From Bacteroidota bacterium (GTDB taxonomy: Bacteria; Bacteroidota; Bacteroidia; Bacteroidales; JAAUTT01): a stretch of 64,000 nucleotides of DNA. The notes beneath the pieces are model-generated. The model was not told the DNA's origin, ran no database searches, and was given only the letters and a program-made list of their open reading frames with translations. Below are positions 7,934-16,503 of this stretch, in pieces. The stretch spans positions 75,544-139,543 of the forward strand of contig JAEYWD010000034.1 in assembly GCA_023429135.1 (NCBI GenBank), read 5' to 3'. Position numbers and translations under genes: made by a program. Within the stretch, counting starts at the first letter, position 1; every line of letters begins with the position of its first letter.

Positions 7934-8404
7934 TTATCGTGCTATATCAATAATTTCAAATTGCATCTTTCCCGAAGGAACGGTAATATCAACAACATCG
8001 CCAACTTTTTTCCCGATCAAACCTTTGGCGATAGGAGTATTCACCGAGAGTTTTCCTTCTTTGAGATTAGCTTCCGATTCCGAAACAAGAAAATATTCCA
8101 TGGTAGAATTTGTCTTGAGATTCTTAATCTTAACCCTGTTAAGAATCTGGACCTTATCTATATCGATACGTGAACCATCAATAACTCTTGAGTTCGCAAT
8201 GATATCTTCGAGCTTCATTATTTTGGCCTCCAGCATGGCTTGGGCATCTTTGGCAGCATCATATTCAGCGTTTTCTGAAAGATCACCCTTATCACGTGCT
8301 TCTGCCAATTGATGGGCAATATTAGGCCTCTCATTTGTCAGAACTTCAAGCTCGGCTTTGAGCTTGCGCAAACCTTCTTCAGTTAAATATGAAACATTAG
8401 CCAT
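7934..8404 (-). CDS. greA: Transcription elongation factor GreA
   Basis: GreA binds in the RNA polymerase secondary channel and stimulates cleavage of backtracked transcripts. The 156-residue protein has the N-terminal coiled coil, with the acidic tip region DLSENAEYDAAKDAQ near residues 42-56, and the C-terminal FKBP-like domain ending in VDITVPSGKMQFEIIDI. Length and motifs are standard. An unusually good Shine-Dalgarno sequence AGGAGGT lies 6 bases before the ATG. The promoter element is at 8485-8478, and the leader contains a hairpin with a U-tract, discussed separately. Confidence 0.97.
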   Translation of the reverse strand: MANVSYLTEEGLRKLKAELEVLTNERPNIAHQLAEARDKGDLSENAEYDAAKDAQAMLEAKIMKLEDIIANSRVIDGSRIDIDKVQILNRVKIKNLKTNSTMEYFLVSESEANLKEGKLSVNTPIAKGLIGKKVGDVVDITVPSGKMQFEIIDIAR

Positions 8405-8432
8405 TTAAAAACCTCCTATGAATGATTTATTT

Positions 8433-8462
8433 AAAAAGAAAAAAGAATCCCGATAACTCGGA
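8433..8462 (-). terminator. Terminator-like hairpin in the greA leader
   Basis: Read on the minus strand, TCCGA (8462-8458), loop GTTA and TCGGGA (8453-8448) form a short stem with one bulged G. It is followed by C, six T, C and five T. It lies between the -7 element and the greA start, so it could release a short leader RNA. The stem is short, so strength is uncertain. Confidence 0.45.
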
Positions 8463-8477
8463 ACCCTTTCCCAGGTT

Positions 8478-8485
8478 CAAATATA
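8478..8485 (-). promoter_or_regulatory. -7 promoter element (TATATTTG) for greA
   Basis: On the minus strand this reads TATATTTG, matching TAnnTTTG, and lies 73 bases upstream of the greA start, giving a leader of roughly 65 bases. Confidence 0.55.
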
Positions 8486-8580
8486 TTATTTTTTATTTAT
8501 CGGTTCTAATCAAATAGTTATAAAACATAAATTAAAACCTCTTTCCTGATTTCACCTTGCCAATTTACAAAATTAAACAA

Positions 8581-9105
8581 TTAAAAATATTTTCGGTTTA
8601 AAATTTCGGCATAAATAATTCCCTGCCTTAAATCGAGATTGTCCAGAGAAAGAATAGGTTCGCTATCTTCCTTTCTAATCTGAGAAATAGGCGATTCCAC
8701 ATGCTCTATCCTTTTATATTTGTCGTCCGGTATTGTTTCATAATTAAACACCTCATTGCTGATGGTTTCAAGCGATTCAGCTTCCTCATCAATATTTTCA
8801 TACGAGTACGGATTGGTTTCCGGGATAGTTTCCTGAGAAAAGGTCTGGGGGCGCTCGTAAGCAACCTCAGGCTTTTTAGGGACATCGAGAACTTCGCTCA
8901 GGACATCTTCCAGGCTTTTGGGCCAATTGCGCGAAGATGGCCGTGACGATGGTTGAGATGGCGAAACCGGTTCGTAACCATCCTCATCGTTAATAGGGGG
9001 AGTAGATGTTGTTGCTTTTTTCTTGTTTTTATTGCCAAAGGCACTTAGCGCAAGAAATACAATACTTAAAATGATGTATAGCCAACTTCCTGAATCTGCT
9101 TTCAT
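8581..9105 (-). CDS. Hypothetical membrane-anchored protein with acidic tail
   Basis: I do not recognise a family. The 174-residue protein has one N-terminal membrane helix (residues ~8-23, LYIILSIVFLALSAFG) followed by a short lysine-rich patch. A long, hydrophilic, Pro/Ser/Glu-rich region comes next and is probably disordered. The C-terminus is a short, more ordered segment (LDLRQGIIYAEILNRKYF). Such C-terminal motifs in small Bacteroidota proteins can be docking peptides, but that is a guess. It starts 2 bases after the stop of another small exported protein gene on the same strand, so the two are probably translated together. Confidence 0.65.
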   Translation of the reverse strand: MKADSGSWLYIILSIVFLALSAFGNKNKKKATTSTPPINDEDGYEPVSPSQPSSRPSSRNWPKSLEDVLSEVLDVPKKPEVAYERPQTFSQETIPETNPYSYENIDEEAESLETISNEVFNYETIPDDKYKRIEHVESPISQIRKEDSEPILSLDNLDLRQGIIYAEILNRKYF

Positions 9106-9107
9106 TT

Positions 9108-9407
9108 TTATCTCTTTTTGCGATGAAACAATTTTTTAAGGAATGGTTCCCGACCTTGCTCGTTTATACGCTTTGCACTCTTTTTTGTCGCTTTCATTCT
9201 TTTTTTCGTATCGGAAGTCTGCATTTCGAAACGACGCTTTTTATCCTTTTCTTGCGACTTTAGTACTGCGTTCCATTGTCTTTCCTTTTGCTTTTCGGCT
9301 TTGGCTTCTGCACGCTTAACTTTTCGAGATTGTCCCTCGGCTGTTCCAACAGCTCCCGAGACAACAATCAGAGAAACCAAAAGCAAAAACTTCAAAAATG
9401 TTTTCAT
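9108..9407 (-). CDS. Small secreted highly basic protein
   Basis: The 99-residue product has a clear signal peptide (residues 1-25, FLKFLLLVSLIVVSG, cleavage plausible after GTAEG). The mature part is extremely rich in Lys and Arg and likely helical, ending FHRKKR. No known domain is recognised. Its predicted charge suggests binding to nucleic acid, lipopolysaccharide or another polyanion in the periplasm, but nothing in the sequence proves this. It is the first gene of a two-gene unit with the membrane-anchored protein at 8581-9105, whose Glu-rich tail is oppositely charged. Confidence 0.65.
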   Translation of the reverse strand: MKTFLKFLLLVSLIVVSGAVGTAEGQSRKVKRAEAKAEKQKERQWNAVLKSQEKDKKRRFEMQTSDTKKRMKATKKSAKRINEQGREPFLKKLFHRKKR

Positions 9408-9449
9408 AGGTTAAGACAATAAATCGACAATAATAATTGTTCATACTTT

Positions 9450-9457
9450 TATCTTTG
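9450..9457 (+). promoter_or_regulatory. -7 promoter element (TATCTTTG)
   Basis: TATCTTTG matches TAnnTTTG, 14 bases before the ATG at 9472, so the leader of the lipoprotein mRNA would be only several bases long. Confidence 0.55.
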
Positions 9458-9471
9458 TATTTTAAACCATT

Positions 9472-9897
9472 ATGTCGAAACCAAAGATACTATTTTTTTT
9501 AATTTGTGCAGCTCTTGTCGTCAACTGCAACGATATTCACCAGGTAATGCCAAATGTTCCTGTGAATGTGATTCTGCAGGCCGACACCGACCTTGCCAGC
9601 CTGGGAATTGGAAATACCATGGTATGCCCTAAAGGAGGGGGGTATATGGGTATTATTATCTTCCGAAACGGTTATGATGAATATTATGCCTTTGAAAGAA
9701 CCTGTACCAATTTTCCTAATGATACCAGTGCTGTAGTTGCCGAAAAAGGCGATGTGATTGCCAAATGTCCCAAATGCGGGTCTACTTTTATATTTACAGC
9801 CAATGGCGCACTGGTAAGCACAGGGCCCGCTAAATTTCCGCTTAAACAATATCGCGCCTACCTCGACCCTTCGAAAAGGTTGTATATTTCGAATTAG
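9472..9897 (+). CDS. Rieske-like lipoprotein of unknown function
   Basis: The 141-residue protein begins with a lipoprotein signal peptide (ILFFLICAALVVNC, lipobox Cys at residue 19). The mature part resembles a Rieske-type small beta domain: a Cys in ERTCTNF, then CPKCGSTF about 25 residues on, and GPAKFPLKQY near the end. A canonical Rieske 2Fe-2S site needs two Cys-x-His pairs, and the expected His residues are not present here. The cluster may therefore be absent, replaced, or the site may bind zinc. It is a single-gene unit with its own promoter and a terminator hairpin at 9962-9992. Function is unknown. Confidence 0.65.
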   Translation: MSKPKILFFLICAALVVNCNDIHQVMPNVPVNVILQADTDLASLGIGNTMVCPKGGGYMGIIIFRNGYDEYYAFERTCTNFPNDTSAVVAEKGDVIAKCPKCGSTFIFTANGALVSTGPAKFPLKQYRAYLDPSKRLYISN

Positions 9898-9961
9898 GGT
9901 TTTGGGATGTAGAATTTTAGGCTATAGGTCTTGTTATCAGTTTTACTAATCACTATAAACG

Positions 9962-9992
9962 AGAAAGGCCGCCCTTTTTAGGCAGCCTTTCT
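9962..9992. terminator. Intrinsic terminator between convergent genes
   Basis: Arms AGAAAGGCCGCC (9962-9973) and GGCAGCCTTTCT (9981-9992) pair with one mismatch around a 7-base loop. It lies between the lipoprotein stop (9897) and the ahcY stop (10030) and can serve both. Confidence 0.65.
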
Positions 9993-10029
9993 GTTATATT
10001 CTTAGCTGTGGTCCGTTGACTGAGCTTTT

Positions 10030-11451
10030 TTAGTATCTGTAATGCTCCGGTTTGTATGGACCTTCGGGATCAACACTGATATAATCGGCCTGATGCTTGG
10101 TAAGCTTTGTAAGCTTAACACCAAGCTGTTCCAGGTGAAGACGTGCAACCTCCTCGTCAAGCTTTTTCGAGAGACGATAAACATCCACTTCGTACTTGTT
10201 CTGCCAGAGGTCAATCTGAGCAAGGCTCTGGTTTGTGAACGAGTTACTCATTACAAACGAAGGATGGCCGGTTGCACAACCAAGGTTCACCAAACGACCT
10301 TCAGCTAAAAGGAACAGTGAGTTACCTGTTGGGAAAGTATATTTGTCAACCTGAGGTTTAATGTTCAGCTTTTTAATTCCGGGGTAGTTTTCAAGCTTCT
10401 CAACCTGAATTTCGTTATCGAAGTGACCTATATTGCAAACAATTGCCTGGTCTTTCATTTTGGCCATGTGCTCAATGGTAATCACATCGCAGTTACCAGT
10501 GGTTGTAACGTAGATGTTTCCTTCGGGAAGAGCATCTTCGATGGTAGAAACTTCAAAACCTTCCATGGCAGCCTGTAATGCACAGATGGGATCGATTTCA
10601 GTAACAATTACACGGGCACCATAGGAACGCATAGAGCGGGCACAACCTTTACCAACGTCGCCATAACCAAGCACAACAACAACCTTACCTGCAATCATAA
10701 CATCGGTAGCACGTTTTATACCATCGGCAAGACTTTCGCGGCAACCATAGAGATTGTCGAATTTTGATTTGGTAACCGAGTCGTTAACATTGATAGCAGG
10801 GAAAAGCAGTTCGCCTTTTTCTTTCATCTGGTATAAACGATGAACGCCGGTGGTAGTTTCTTCTGAAACGCCGCGGATTTCTTTAGCAAACCTGTGCCAT
10901 TTTCCGTGGTCCTCCTTCAAAGTCTGTTTTAATAAATCGAGAATAATTCCTTCTTCTTTGCTTCCGGGAGTTTTATCCAGAACTTTTGCATCGTTTTCAG
11001 CTTTAAAACCGAGGTGAATTAACAACGTGGCATCACCACCATCGTCAACAATCAGGTTTGGGCCTTTTCCTCCAGGGAACGAAAGAGCCTGGAGTGTGCA
11101 CCACCAGTATTCTTCGAGTGTTTCGCCCTTCCACGCAAAAACAGGGATACCGGCCTTAGCAATGGCAGCAGCGGCATGGTCCTGTGTTGAGAAAATATTG
11201 CAACTGGCCCAACGAACATCGGCACCAAGCTCAACTAATGTTTCAATTAATACTGCAGTTTGGATGGTCATGTGTAAAGAACCGGTTATTCTGGCTCCCT
11301 TCAGTGGTTTGGATGCAGAATATTTCTTACGGATTGCCATTAAACCCGGCATTTCCTTTTCGGCGATTTCAATTTCTTTTCTGCCAAACTCGGCTTCTTC
11401 GATATTACGAACCTTGTAGGGCAGGCTTTCAACTAATGTTAATGTGTCCAT
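10030..11451 (-). CDS. ahcY: S-adenosyl-L-homocysteine hydrolase
   Basis: AhcY splits S-adenosylhomocysteine into adenosine and homocysteine in the cytoplasm, relieving product inhibition of methyltransferases. The 473-residue protein has the substrate-domain motifs [12 protein letters not shown] and [15 protein letters not shown], the [13 protein letters not shown] segment with the catalytic Lys, the NAD-binding loop GYGDVGKG, and the typical C-terminus KPEHYRY that closes the neighbouring active site in the tetramer. The length matches the bacterial form with the ~40-residue insertion. It has its own promoter (TATCTTTG at 11481-11474). It is downstream of ribF on the same strand. Confidence 0.98.
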   Translation of the reverse strand: MDTLTLVESLPYKVRNIEEAEFGRKEIEIAEKEMPGLMAIRKKYSASKPLKGARITGSLHMTIQTAVLIETLVELGADVRWASCNIFSTQDHAAAAIAKAGIPVFAWKGETLEEYWWCTLQALSFPGGKGPNLIVDDGGDATLLIHLGFKAENDAKVLDKTPGSKEEGIILDLLKQTLKEDHGKWHRFAKEIRGVSEETTTGVHRLYQMKEKGELLFPAINVNDSVTKSKFDNLYGCRESLADGIKRATDVMIAGKVVVVLGYGDVGKGCARSMRSYGARVIVTEIDPICALQAAMEGFEVSTIEDALPEGNIYVTTTGNCDVITIEHMAKMKDQAIVCNIGHFDNEIQVEKLENYPGIKKLNIKPQVDKYTFPTGNSLFLLAEGRLVNLGCATGHPSFVMSNSFTNQSLAQIDLWQNKYEVDVYRLSKKLDEEVARLHLEQLGVKLTKLTKHQADYISVDPEGPYKPEHYRY

Positions 11452-11473
11452 TATGATTATTTAAATAAGGTTG

Positions 11474-11481
11474 CAAAGATA
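11474..11481 (-). promoter_or_regulatory. -7 promoter element (TATCTTTG) for ahcY
   Basis: Minus-strand TATCTTTG matches TAnnTTTG, 22 bases upstream of the ahcY start, inside the 36-base gap after ribF. Confidence 0.6.
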
Positions 11482-11487
11482 AATATT

Positions 11488-12393
11488 TTATGCAAGAAAA
11501 TTAATAACCTGAAGTTTATCGTTTGCCAATTGCGACTTCAGACTGTCGAGATCCGGGAACTTTATTTCGTCGCGAACGCGTTTTACAAAATGTACAGTGA
11601 TTTGATGGCCGTAAATATCCTGATCAAAATCGATGATATGCGTCTCTATGGTTTTCAAAAGTTTATCCGTATTAACTGTTGGCCTGTGACCTATATTCAA
11701 CATTCCTTTATAATATTTCCCTCCAATTTCAACTTTAACAGCATAAACACCGTCGCGGGGTAAAAGTTTATAATCGTAGTCAATTTGAATGTTAGCCGTA
11801 GGGTAGCCAATGGTTCTGCCTAACATTTGCCCCCGACTTACAATCCCACTTAAAAAAAATGTATATCCTAAATAAGAATTGGCAAGCTCAACATTACCAT
11901 CCAAAAGTGCCTGTCGTATTTTTGTGGAACTGATTTTTTCATCACCAATTTCTACAGGTCCGGCTTTTTCGACTTCGAAGTCCAGTTCCCTTCCATATTG
12001 TTTAATGGTGTTGATATCGCCCAGCCGATCGTTACCAAAATGATGGTTATACCCTACCAGAAAATACTTCATCGAGAATTGCCCTATCAGATAGTTTTTG
12101 ATAAAATCAAGAGCACTAAGCTTTGAGAAATCAGGGGTAAAAGGGATGATTACCAGTTTTTCAATTCCATGGGAACGAATGAGATGTTTTTTCTCCTCCA
12201 GCGTGTTTATCAGCCGCAAAGGCTTACTCCCGATTACATGGGAAGGATGAGGCCAGAAGGAAACCACCAGAGGCTCGGCCGAGATTTCCTTTGCCTTACT
12301 TACCAACCGGTGCAAAATTGCCTGGTGCCCCCGGTGAACTCCGTCGAATGCTCCTACAGTGACTATGGATTTAGGGGTAAATTTTTCTGTCAT
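11488..12393 (-). CDS. ribF: Bifunctional riboflavin kinase / FAD synthetase RibF
   Basis: RibF phosphorylates riboflavin to FMN and adenylates it to FAD. The 301-residue protein has the N-terminal nucleotidyltransferase domain with VGAFDGVHRGHQA (residues ~12-24) and the later KISSTKIRQAL motif. The C-terminal flavokinase domain shows GRTIGYPTANI and DGVYAV. Length is normal for the family. The region upstream is a 317-base divergent spacer to the cytidylyltransferase gene. Confidence 0.95.
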   Translation of the reverse strand: MTEKFTPKSIVTVGAFDGVHRGHQAILHRLVSKAKEISAEPLVVSFWPHPSHVIGSKPLRLINTLEEKKHLIRSHGIEKLVIIPFTPDFSKLSALDFIKNYLIGQFSMKYFLVGYNHHFGNDRLGDINTIKQYGRELDFEVEKAGPVEIGDEKISSTKIRQALLDGNVELANSYLGYTFFLSGIVSRGQMLGRTIGYPTANIQIDYDYKLLPRDGVYAVKVEIGGKYYKGMLNIGHRPTVNTDKLLKTIETHIIDFDQDIYGHQITVHFVKRVRDEIKFPDLDSLKSQLANDKLQVINFLA

Positions 12394-12710
12394 ATCTTTT
12401 CTGAATATTGACCCAACTGTAAATCACGTTTGTCTAACAATTCCTTGTTTTGATAAAAATCAACTTCCAAAGATTAAAAAAAAACTGCTCACCATTGTTA
12501 TATAATCCGAAGTATAATTTAAAACAACAGGACTTATGCCTTATAAATTAATAGTTTTCAATATGTTTTTTATAGTTCATCCGGTTAGAAACCTATTTTT
12601 TTCACTTCAGAAAAGGATTTTTTGCCTAACAGATGTTTAAAGAGATTGAACAAAATAACGCCTTGCAAATTGAAACAATTAAACCTAGTAAATCAAACAG
12701 ATATTAAAAT
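12394..12710. other. Divergent intergenic spacer between ribF and rfbF
   Basis: This AT-rich 317-base region must hold promoters for ribF (minus) and the polysaccharide-sugar gene rfbF (plus). I see no full TAnnTTTG match at a sensible distance from either start, no tRNA and no convincing hairpin. Confidence 0.5.
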
Positions 12711-13487
12711 ATGAAAGCAGTCATTTTAGCCGGTGGTTTAGGTACCCGAATCAGTGAAGAAAGTGGAATCAGACCAAAACCTATGGTAGAAATTGGTGGA
12801 AAACCAATTATCTGGCATATTATGAAAATTTATTCCCACTACGGAATTAAGGAATTTATAGTTTGTATAGGATACAAAGGCAACATCATTAAAGAATACT
12901 TTTCTCATTACTTCCTTTATCAAAGCGATGTAACATTCGACCTGAAATATAACACCATGTCGATTTTAAACAACAATTCGGAAGAATGGAAGGTTACGCT
13001 GGTAGATACCGGCTTAAATACAATGACAGGCGGAAGGTTACGCCGTGTGAAAGAATATGTGGGCAACGAAACCTTTTGCATGACCTACGGTGATGGTGTA
13101 AGTAACGTTAAAATAGATGAATTGATAAAATTCCACAAATCGCAGGATTCTATTGCAACACTCACTGCTGTTCAGGAGCCGGGACGTTTTGGAACCATCC
13201 TTTTAAAGAGCGATCAGGAAAAAGTGAACAGCTTCCGCGAAAAGCATGTGGACGAAACTTCGGCTTGGATCAATGGGGGATTCTTTGTTCTGGAACCAGG
13301 CATTTTTAATTACCTGGAAGGCGACAGCACAATTTTCGAAAAAGCTCCTCTTGAAATGCTGGCACATGAAGAAAAGCTTTCGGCATACCGCCATCAGGAT
13401 TTCTGGCAACCTATGGATACCATCCGCGACAAAAGCGTGCTTGAAGACCTTTGGTCGTCGGGAAAAGCGCCCTGGAAGGTGTGGTGA
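12711..13487 (+). CDS. rfbF: Glucose-1-phosphate cytidylyltransferase
   Basis: This enzyme joins CTP and glucose-1-phosphate to give CDP-glucose, the first step toward CDP-deoxysugars. The 258-residue protein carries the nucleotide-binding signature LAGGLGTRISEESGIRPKPM (residues 6-25), GGKPIIWHIMKIY, the family-specific MTYGDGVSNV, and FWQPMDTIRDK near the C-terminus; together these are diagnostic for RfbF. It opens the sugar cluster that continues with an SDR, an RmlC-like epimerase and a C-methyltransferase. A palindromic repeat element separates it from the next gene. A CDP-glucose 4,6-dehydratase gene, normally adjacent, is not in the window. Confidence 0.95.
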   Translation: MKAVILAGGLGTRISEESGIRPKPMVEIGGKPIIWHIMKIYSHYGIKEFIVCIGYKGNIIKEYFSHYFLYQSDVTFDLKYNTMSILNNNSEEWKVTLVDTGLNTMTGGRLRRVKEYVGNETFCMTYGDGVSNVKIDELIKFHKSQDSIATLTAVQEPGRFGTILLKSDQEKVNSFREKHVDETSAWINGGFFVLEPGIFNYLEGDSTIFEKAPLEMLAHEEKLSAYRHQDFWQPMDTIRDKSVLEDLWSSGKAPWKVW

Positions 13488-13509
13488 GCGGGTTGCGGGC
13501 AGAAAATAC

Positions 13510-13629
13510 GCCTCACCCCCAACCCCTCTCCTGAAGGAGAGGGGAGTAAAAACAGCCTGTATTTAAGCCCTTCTCCTTGAGGAGAAGGATTACCTTCGGT
13601 GAGACCACTTCCTTAGTTTAGGATGAGGT
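13510..13629. repeat. Palindromic intergenic element, copy 1 (GCCTCACCC...GGATGAGG ends)
   Basis: The element has outer inverted ends (GCCTCACCC and GGATGAGG) and two inner hairpins. Hairpin 1 is CCCCTCTCC-TGAA-GGAGAGGGG at 13523-13544; hairpin 2 is CCTTCTCC-TTGA-GGAGAAGG at 13569-13588. A second copy lies at 16504-16612. It carries no coding sequence and looks like a small non-autonomous, REP/MITE-like element. Confidence 0.8.
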
Positions 13630-13673
13630 AAATTTCAAGAATTATTAGCAGATACTCATTATATAAATAAACC

Positions 13674-14720
13674 ATGAAAATTTTAATCACAGGAAATTTA
13701 GGTTACGTTGGCTCAGAGCTAGTTAAACTTTTAAGAAAGAAATACCCGACTGCGGAACTTATTGGCTACGATATCGGCTATTTCGCAAAACAAATCACAA
13801 ATATTGATATTGCTCCCGAAATTTATATCGACAGACAATATTACGGCGATGTGCGCCAATTCCCCGAACAAATTCTCGAAAGTGTTGACGCCGTGGTTCA
13901 ACTGGCAGCCATTTCAAACGATCCCATCGGTAACAAATTCGAGAAAGTAACCCTCGATATCAATTACGAAGCGGTTATTGATATTGCACGCAAAGCCAAG
14001 AAAATGGGCGTTAAAAAAACAATCTTCGCGTCGAGCTGCTCTGTTTATGGTTTTGCTGAAGGCAATGCGCGTACCGAAAGTTCAGAAGTTAATCCGCTTA
14101 CGGCTTATGCCAAATCAAAAGTATTTGCCGAAAGAGACCTTGAGCCGCTGGCCGACGATAAGTTTCAGGTAACATGTTTCCGGTTTGCCACAGCTTGCGG
14201 TATGAGCGACCGTTTACGCCTCGACCTTGTGTTGAACGACTTTGTTGCAGGCGCTATCGCCTCCAAAGAAATCAATATTATGAGCGACGGTTCCCCATGG
14301 CGTCCGTTGATCAACGTACGCGATATGGGCCGTGCCATTACCTGGGGTATTGAACGCGATGCATCGAATGGCGGCAATTATCTGGTAATAAACACCGGTT
14401 CGAATATCTGGAACTATCAGGTGAAGGACCTTGCCTTTGCCACCCAAAAGATTCTTCCAAATGTTAATGTTTCCATTAACAAGGATGCGCAACCCGATAA
14501 AAGATCGTACCGCGTAAGCTTTGACCTTTTCGAGAAAATGGCAGAAAACTACACTCCTATCCACAGTTTGGAGCAGTCTATCAAAGATCTGTACGACGGG
14601 TTAAACCAAATCAGTTTCGATGATGTTAATTACAGGCAGTCGCGTTTAATCAGGCTCTTTGTGGTTAACGAACTTCTGTCGAAGGGAATTATTAATAACA
14701 ATCTTGAACTGAACAGATGA
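13674..14720 (+). CDS. Extended SDR: NAD-dependent nucleotide-sugar epimerase/dehydratase
   Basis: The 348-residue protein is an extended short-chain dehydrogenase with the NAD-binding motif TGNLGYVG (residues 6-13). The active-site region is ASSCSVYG, with Y-A-K-S-K as the YxxxK pair, and the sugar-binding segment is RFATACGMSDR. Such enzymes oxidise, reduce, epimerise or dehydrate nucleotide sugars. It lies between a CDP-glucose pyrophosphorylase and an RmlC-like epimerase, whose start overlaps its stop by four bases (ATGA). A role on a CDP- or dTDP-4-keto sugar is therefore likely, but the exact step cannot be read from sequence. It is not an obvious CDP-glucose 4,6-dehydratase of the RfbG type. 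Confidence 0.8.
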   Translation: MKILITGNLGYVGSELVKLLRKKYPTAELIGYDIGYFAKQITNIDIAPEIYIDRQYYGDVRQFPEQILESVDAVVQLAAISNDPIGNKFEKVTLDINYEAVIDIARKAKKMGVKKTIFASSCSVYGFAEGNARTESSEVNPLTAYAKSKVFAERDLEPLADDKFQVTCFRFATACGMSDRLRLDLVLNDFVAGAIASKEINIMSDGSPWRPLINVRDMGRAITWGIERDASNGGNYLVINTGSNIWNYQVKDLAFATQKILPNVNVSINKDAQPDKRSYRVSFDLFEKMAENYTPIHSLEQSIKDLYDGLNQISFDDVNYRQSRLIRLFVVNELLSKGIINNNLELNR

Positions 14721-15265
14721 TTTTCACCGAAACTCCGCTTAAAGGAGCTTATATTATAGAAACGAAACCTTTCACCGACGACCGGGGCTTATTTGCCCGC
14801 ACGTTCTGCAAAAACGAATTTCAGCAGATTGGCCACACAAAGGAATTTGTTCAGTTTAATCATTCGGTTACCACACATAAAGGCTCCCTCCGCGGAATGC
14901 ATTACCAGTTGCCCCCGTTTTCGGAAATAAAGCTGATTCGCTGTATCCGCGGCAAAGTGTTCGATGTGATTATTGACATCCGGGAAGGTTCACCAACTTT
15001 CCTCAAGCATTTCAGCATTGAACTGTCGGAAGACAACCTTTTATCGCTCTACATCCCCGAAGGCTTTGCGCACGGTTTTCAAACCCTGGAGGATAACGCA
15101 CAGTTGATTTACCATCATACTTCATTTTATCAGCCCGGACACGAAGGTGGAATACGTTTCTCCGACCCGGCAGTGGGAATTAACTGGCCTTTACCGGTAA
15201 CCCGAATCTCGGAAAAAGACAGTAAATACGAATTTCTAAACAAATTTAACGGCATTAAATTATGA
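14717..15265 (+). CDS. RmlC-like dTDP-4-dehydrorhamnose 3,5-epimerase family protein
   Basis: The 182-residue cupin-fold protein has the RmlC hallmarks DDRGLFARTF (residues ~21-30), SLRGMHYQ with the catalytic-base His, the IRGKVFDVIIDIR strand and YIPEGFAHGFQTL. The family epimerises 4-keto-6-deoxy sugars at C3 and/or C5. In this cluster the substrate may be a CDP- rather than dTDP-sugar, and the position epimerised is unknown. The gene overlaps both neighbours by ATGA, so translation of the SDR, the epimerase and the methyltransferase is coupled. Confidence 0.85.
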   Translation: MIFTETPLKGAYIIETKPFTDDRGLFARTFCKNEFQQIGHTKEFVQFNHSVTTHKGSLRGMHYQLPPFSEIKLIRCIRGKVFDVIIDIREGSPTFLKHFSIELSEDNLLSLYIPEGFAHGFQTLEDNAQLIYHHTSFYQPGHEGGIRFSDPAVGINWPLPVTRISEKDSKYEFLNKFNGIKL

Positions 15266-16494
15266 ATTGCAGACATTGTAACACCGCATTGAATCATGTT
15301 TTTGTTGACCTGATAAACTGCCCTCCATCAAACGATATGATAAAACCGGAACAGCTCAACGATCCGGAAACATATTACCCGCTGAAGATTTTCACCTGCC
15401 ACAACTGTCATCTGGTGCAGGTGGACGAAATGAAAAAGGCCGATGCCATCTTCAACAGCGAGTACACCTATTTTTCATCGTTTTCGACAAGCTGGCTGGC
15501 TCATGCTAAGCGTTATGTGGATATGATGGTAAATCGTTTCAAATTCGATTCCAACTCCCAGATCATCGAAATTGCCAGCAACGACGGGTACCTGCTTCAA
15601 TATTTTAAGGAATACAACATCCCGGTACTGGGCGTGGATCCTACCGCCAATACGGCATCGGTGGCTATCTCGAAAGGTATTCCTACCATTATCGATTTCT
15701 TTGGCTCCGACCTGGCACAAAATAAACTGGTTGCCAAAGGTATTAAAGCCGACCTGATTCTTGGAAATAACGTTCTGGCGCATGTTCCCGATATCAACGA
15801 TTTTGTAAAAGGTGTAAAAATTGCCATGAAGGATACCGGGGTGGTTACATTCGAGTTCCCGCATCTTTACAGGCTCGTTGAAGAATATCAGTTCGACACC
15901 ATCTATCATGAGCATTTCTCCTACCTGTCGTTCTTTGTTGTAAAAAGAATTTTCGAAAGTCAGGGCCTTGAAATGTTCGATGTGGAAGAGCTGCCAACTC
16001 ACGGAGGATCGTTGCGGGTTTTCGGTAAACATAAAAGTGACACTACGAAGGAAATTTCGCCCAATGTTCAGGCGATGCTCGATAAGGAAAAAGCTGCAGG
16101 AATGGACACCATGCAATATTATGAAGGCTTCCAGGCCAAAGTGGATCAGATAAAATACGATTTCTGGAGCTTTTTAATAGAAGCCAAAAAGCAGAATAAA
16201 AAAGTGGTAGGCTATGGCGCTGCTGCAAAGGGTAACACCCTTATCAATTATTGCGGTTTAAAAGGCGACGACCTTATCAGCTTTGTTTCCGATGCTTCGC
16301 CTCACAAACAGAATAAGCTCCTTCCGGGAAGCCATATTCCGGTAAAACATCCCGACGAAATTAAGTCGTTCAAACCCGATTATGTGATTATCCTTCCCTG
16401 GAACCTAAAAACCGAAATTAGCAACCAGTTAAGTTTTATAAGAGATTGGGGCGGAAAATTTGTAACTTTCATTCCGGGATTGAATGTGTTTTAG
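15262..16494 (+). CDS. SAM-dependent sugar C-methyltransferase (TylCIII/NovU type)
   Basis: The 410-residue protein has the three-part layout of NDP-sugar C-methyltransferases. An N-terminal zinc-binding domain carries CRHC and CHNCHLVQV; a central Rossmann methyltransferase domain has IEIASNDGYLLQYF as the SAM-binding loop and LGNNVLAHVPDI; the C-terminal domain contains GYGAAAKGNTLINY. The family adds a methyl group at C3 or C5 of a 4-keto sugar, giving branched-chain sugars. The conserved YHEHFSY catalytic segment is present. It follows the RmlC-like gene with a four-base overlap. The expected product is a branched C-methyl deoxysugar for a surface glycan. Confidence 0.85.
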   Translation: MNCRHCNTALNHVFVDLINCPPSNDMIKPEQLNDPETYYPLKIFTCHNCHLVQVDEMKKADAIFNSEYTYFSSFSTSWLAHAKRYVDMMVNRFKFDSNSQIIEIASNDGYLLQYFKEYNIPVLGVDPTANTASVAISKGIPTIIDFFGSDLAQNKLVAKGIKADLILGNNVLAHVPDINDFVKGVKIAMKDTGVVTFEFPHLYRLVEEYQFDTIYHEHFSYLSFFVVKRIFESQGLEMFDVEELPTHGGSLRVFGKHKSDTTKEISPNVQAMLDKEKAAGMDTMQYYEGFQAKVDQIKYDFWSFLIEAKKQNKKVVGYGAAAKGNTLINYCGLKGDDLISFVSDASPHKQNKLLPGSHIPVKHPDEIKSFKPDYVIILPWNLKTEISNQLSFIRDWGGKFVTFIPGLNVF

Positions 16495-16503
16495 AAGGTA
16501 TAA

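Noticed and set aside
12394..12710. Riboswitch (FMN) upstream of ribF
   Set aside because: The conserved FMN-riboswitch core helices are not recognisable in the spacer, and ribF in Bacteroidota does not commonly carry one.
13510..13629. Insertion sequence
   Set aside because: The inverted ends and inner hairpins suggest a mobile-element remnant, but there is no transposase, and no flanking target duplication could be seen.
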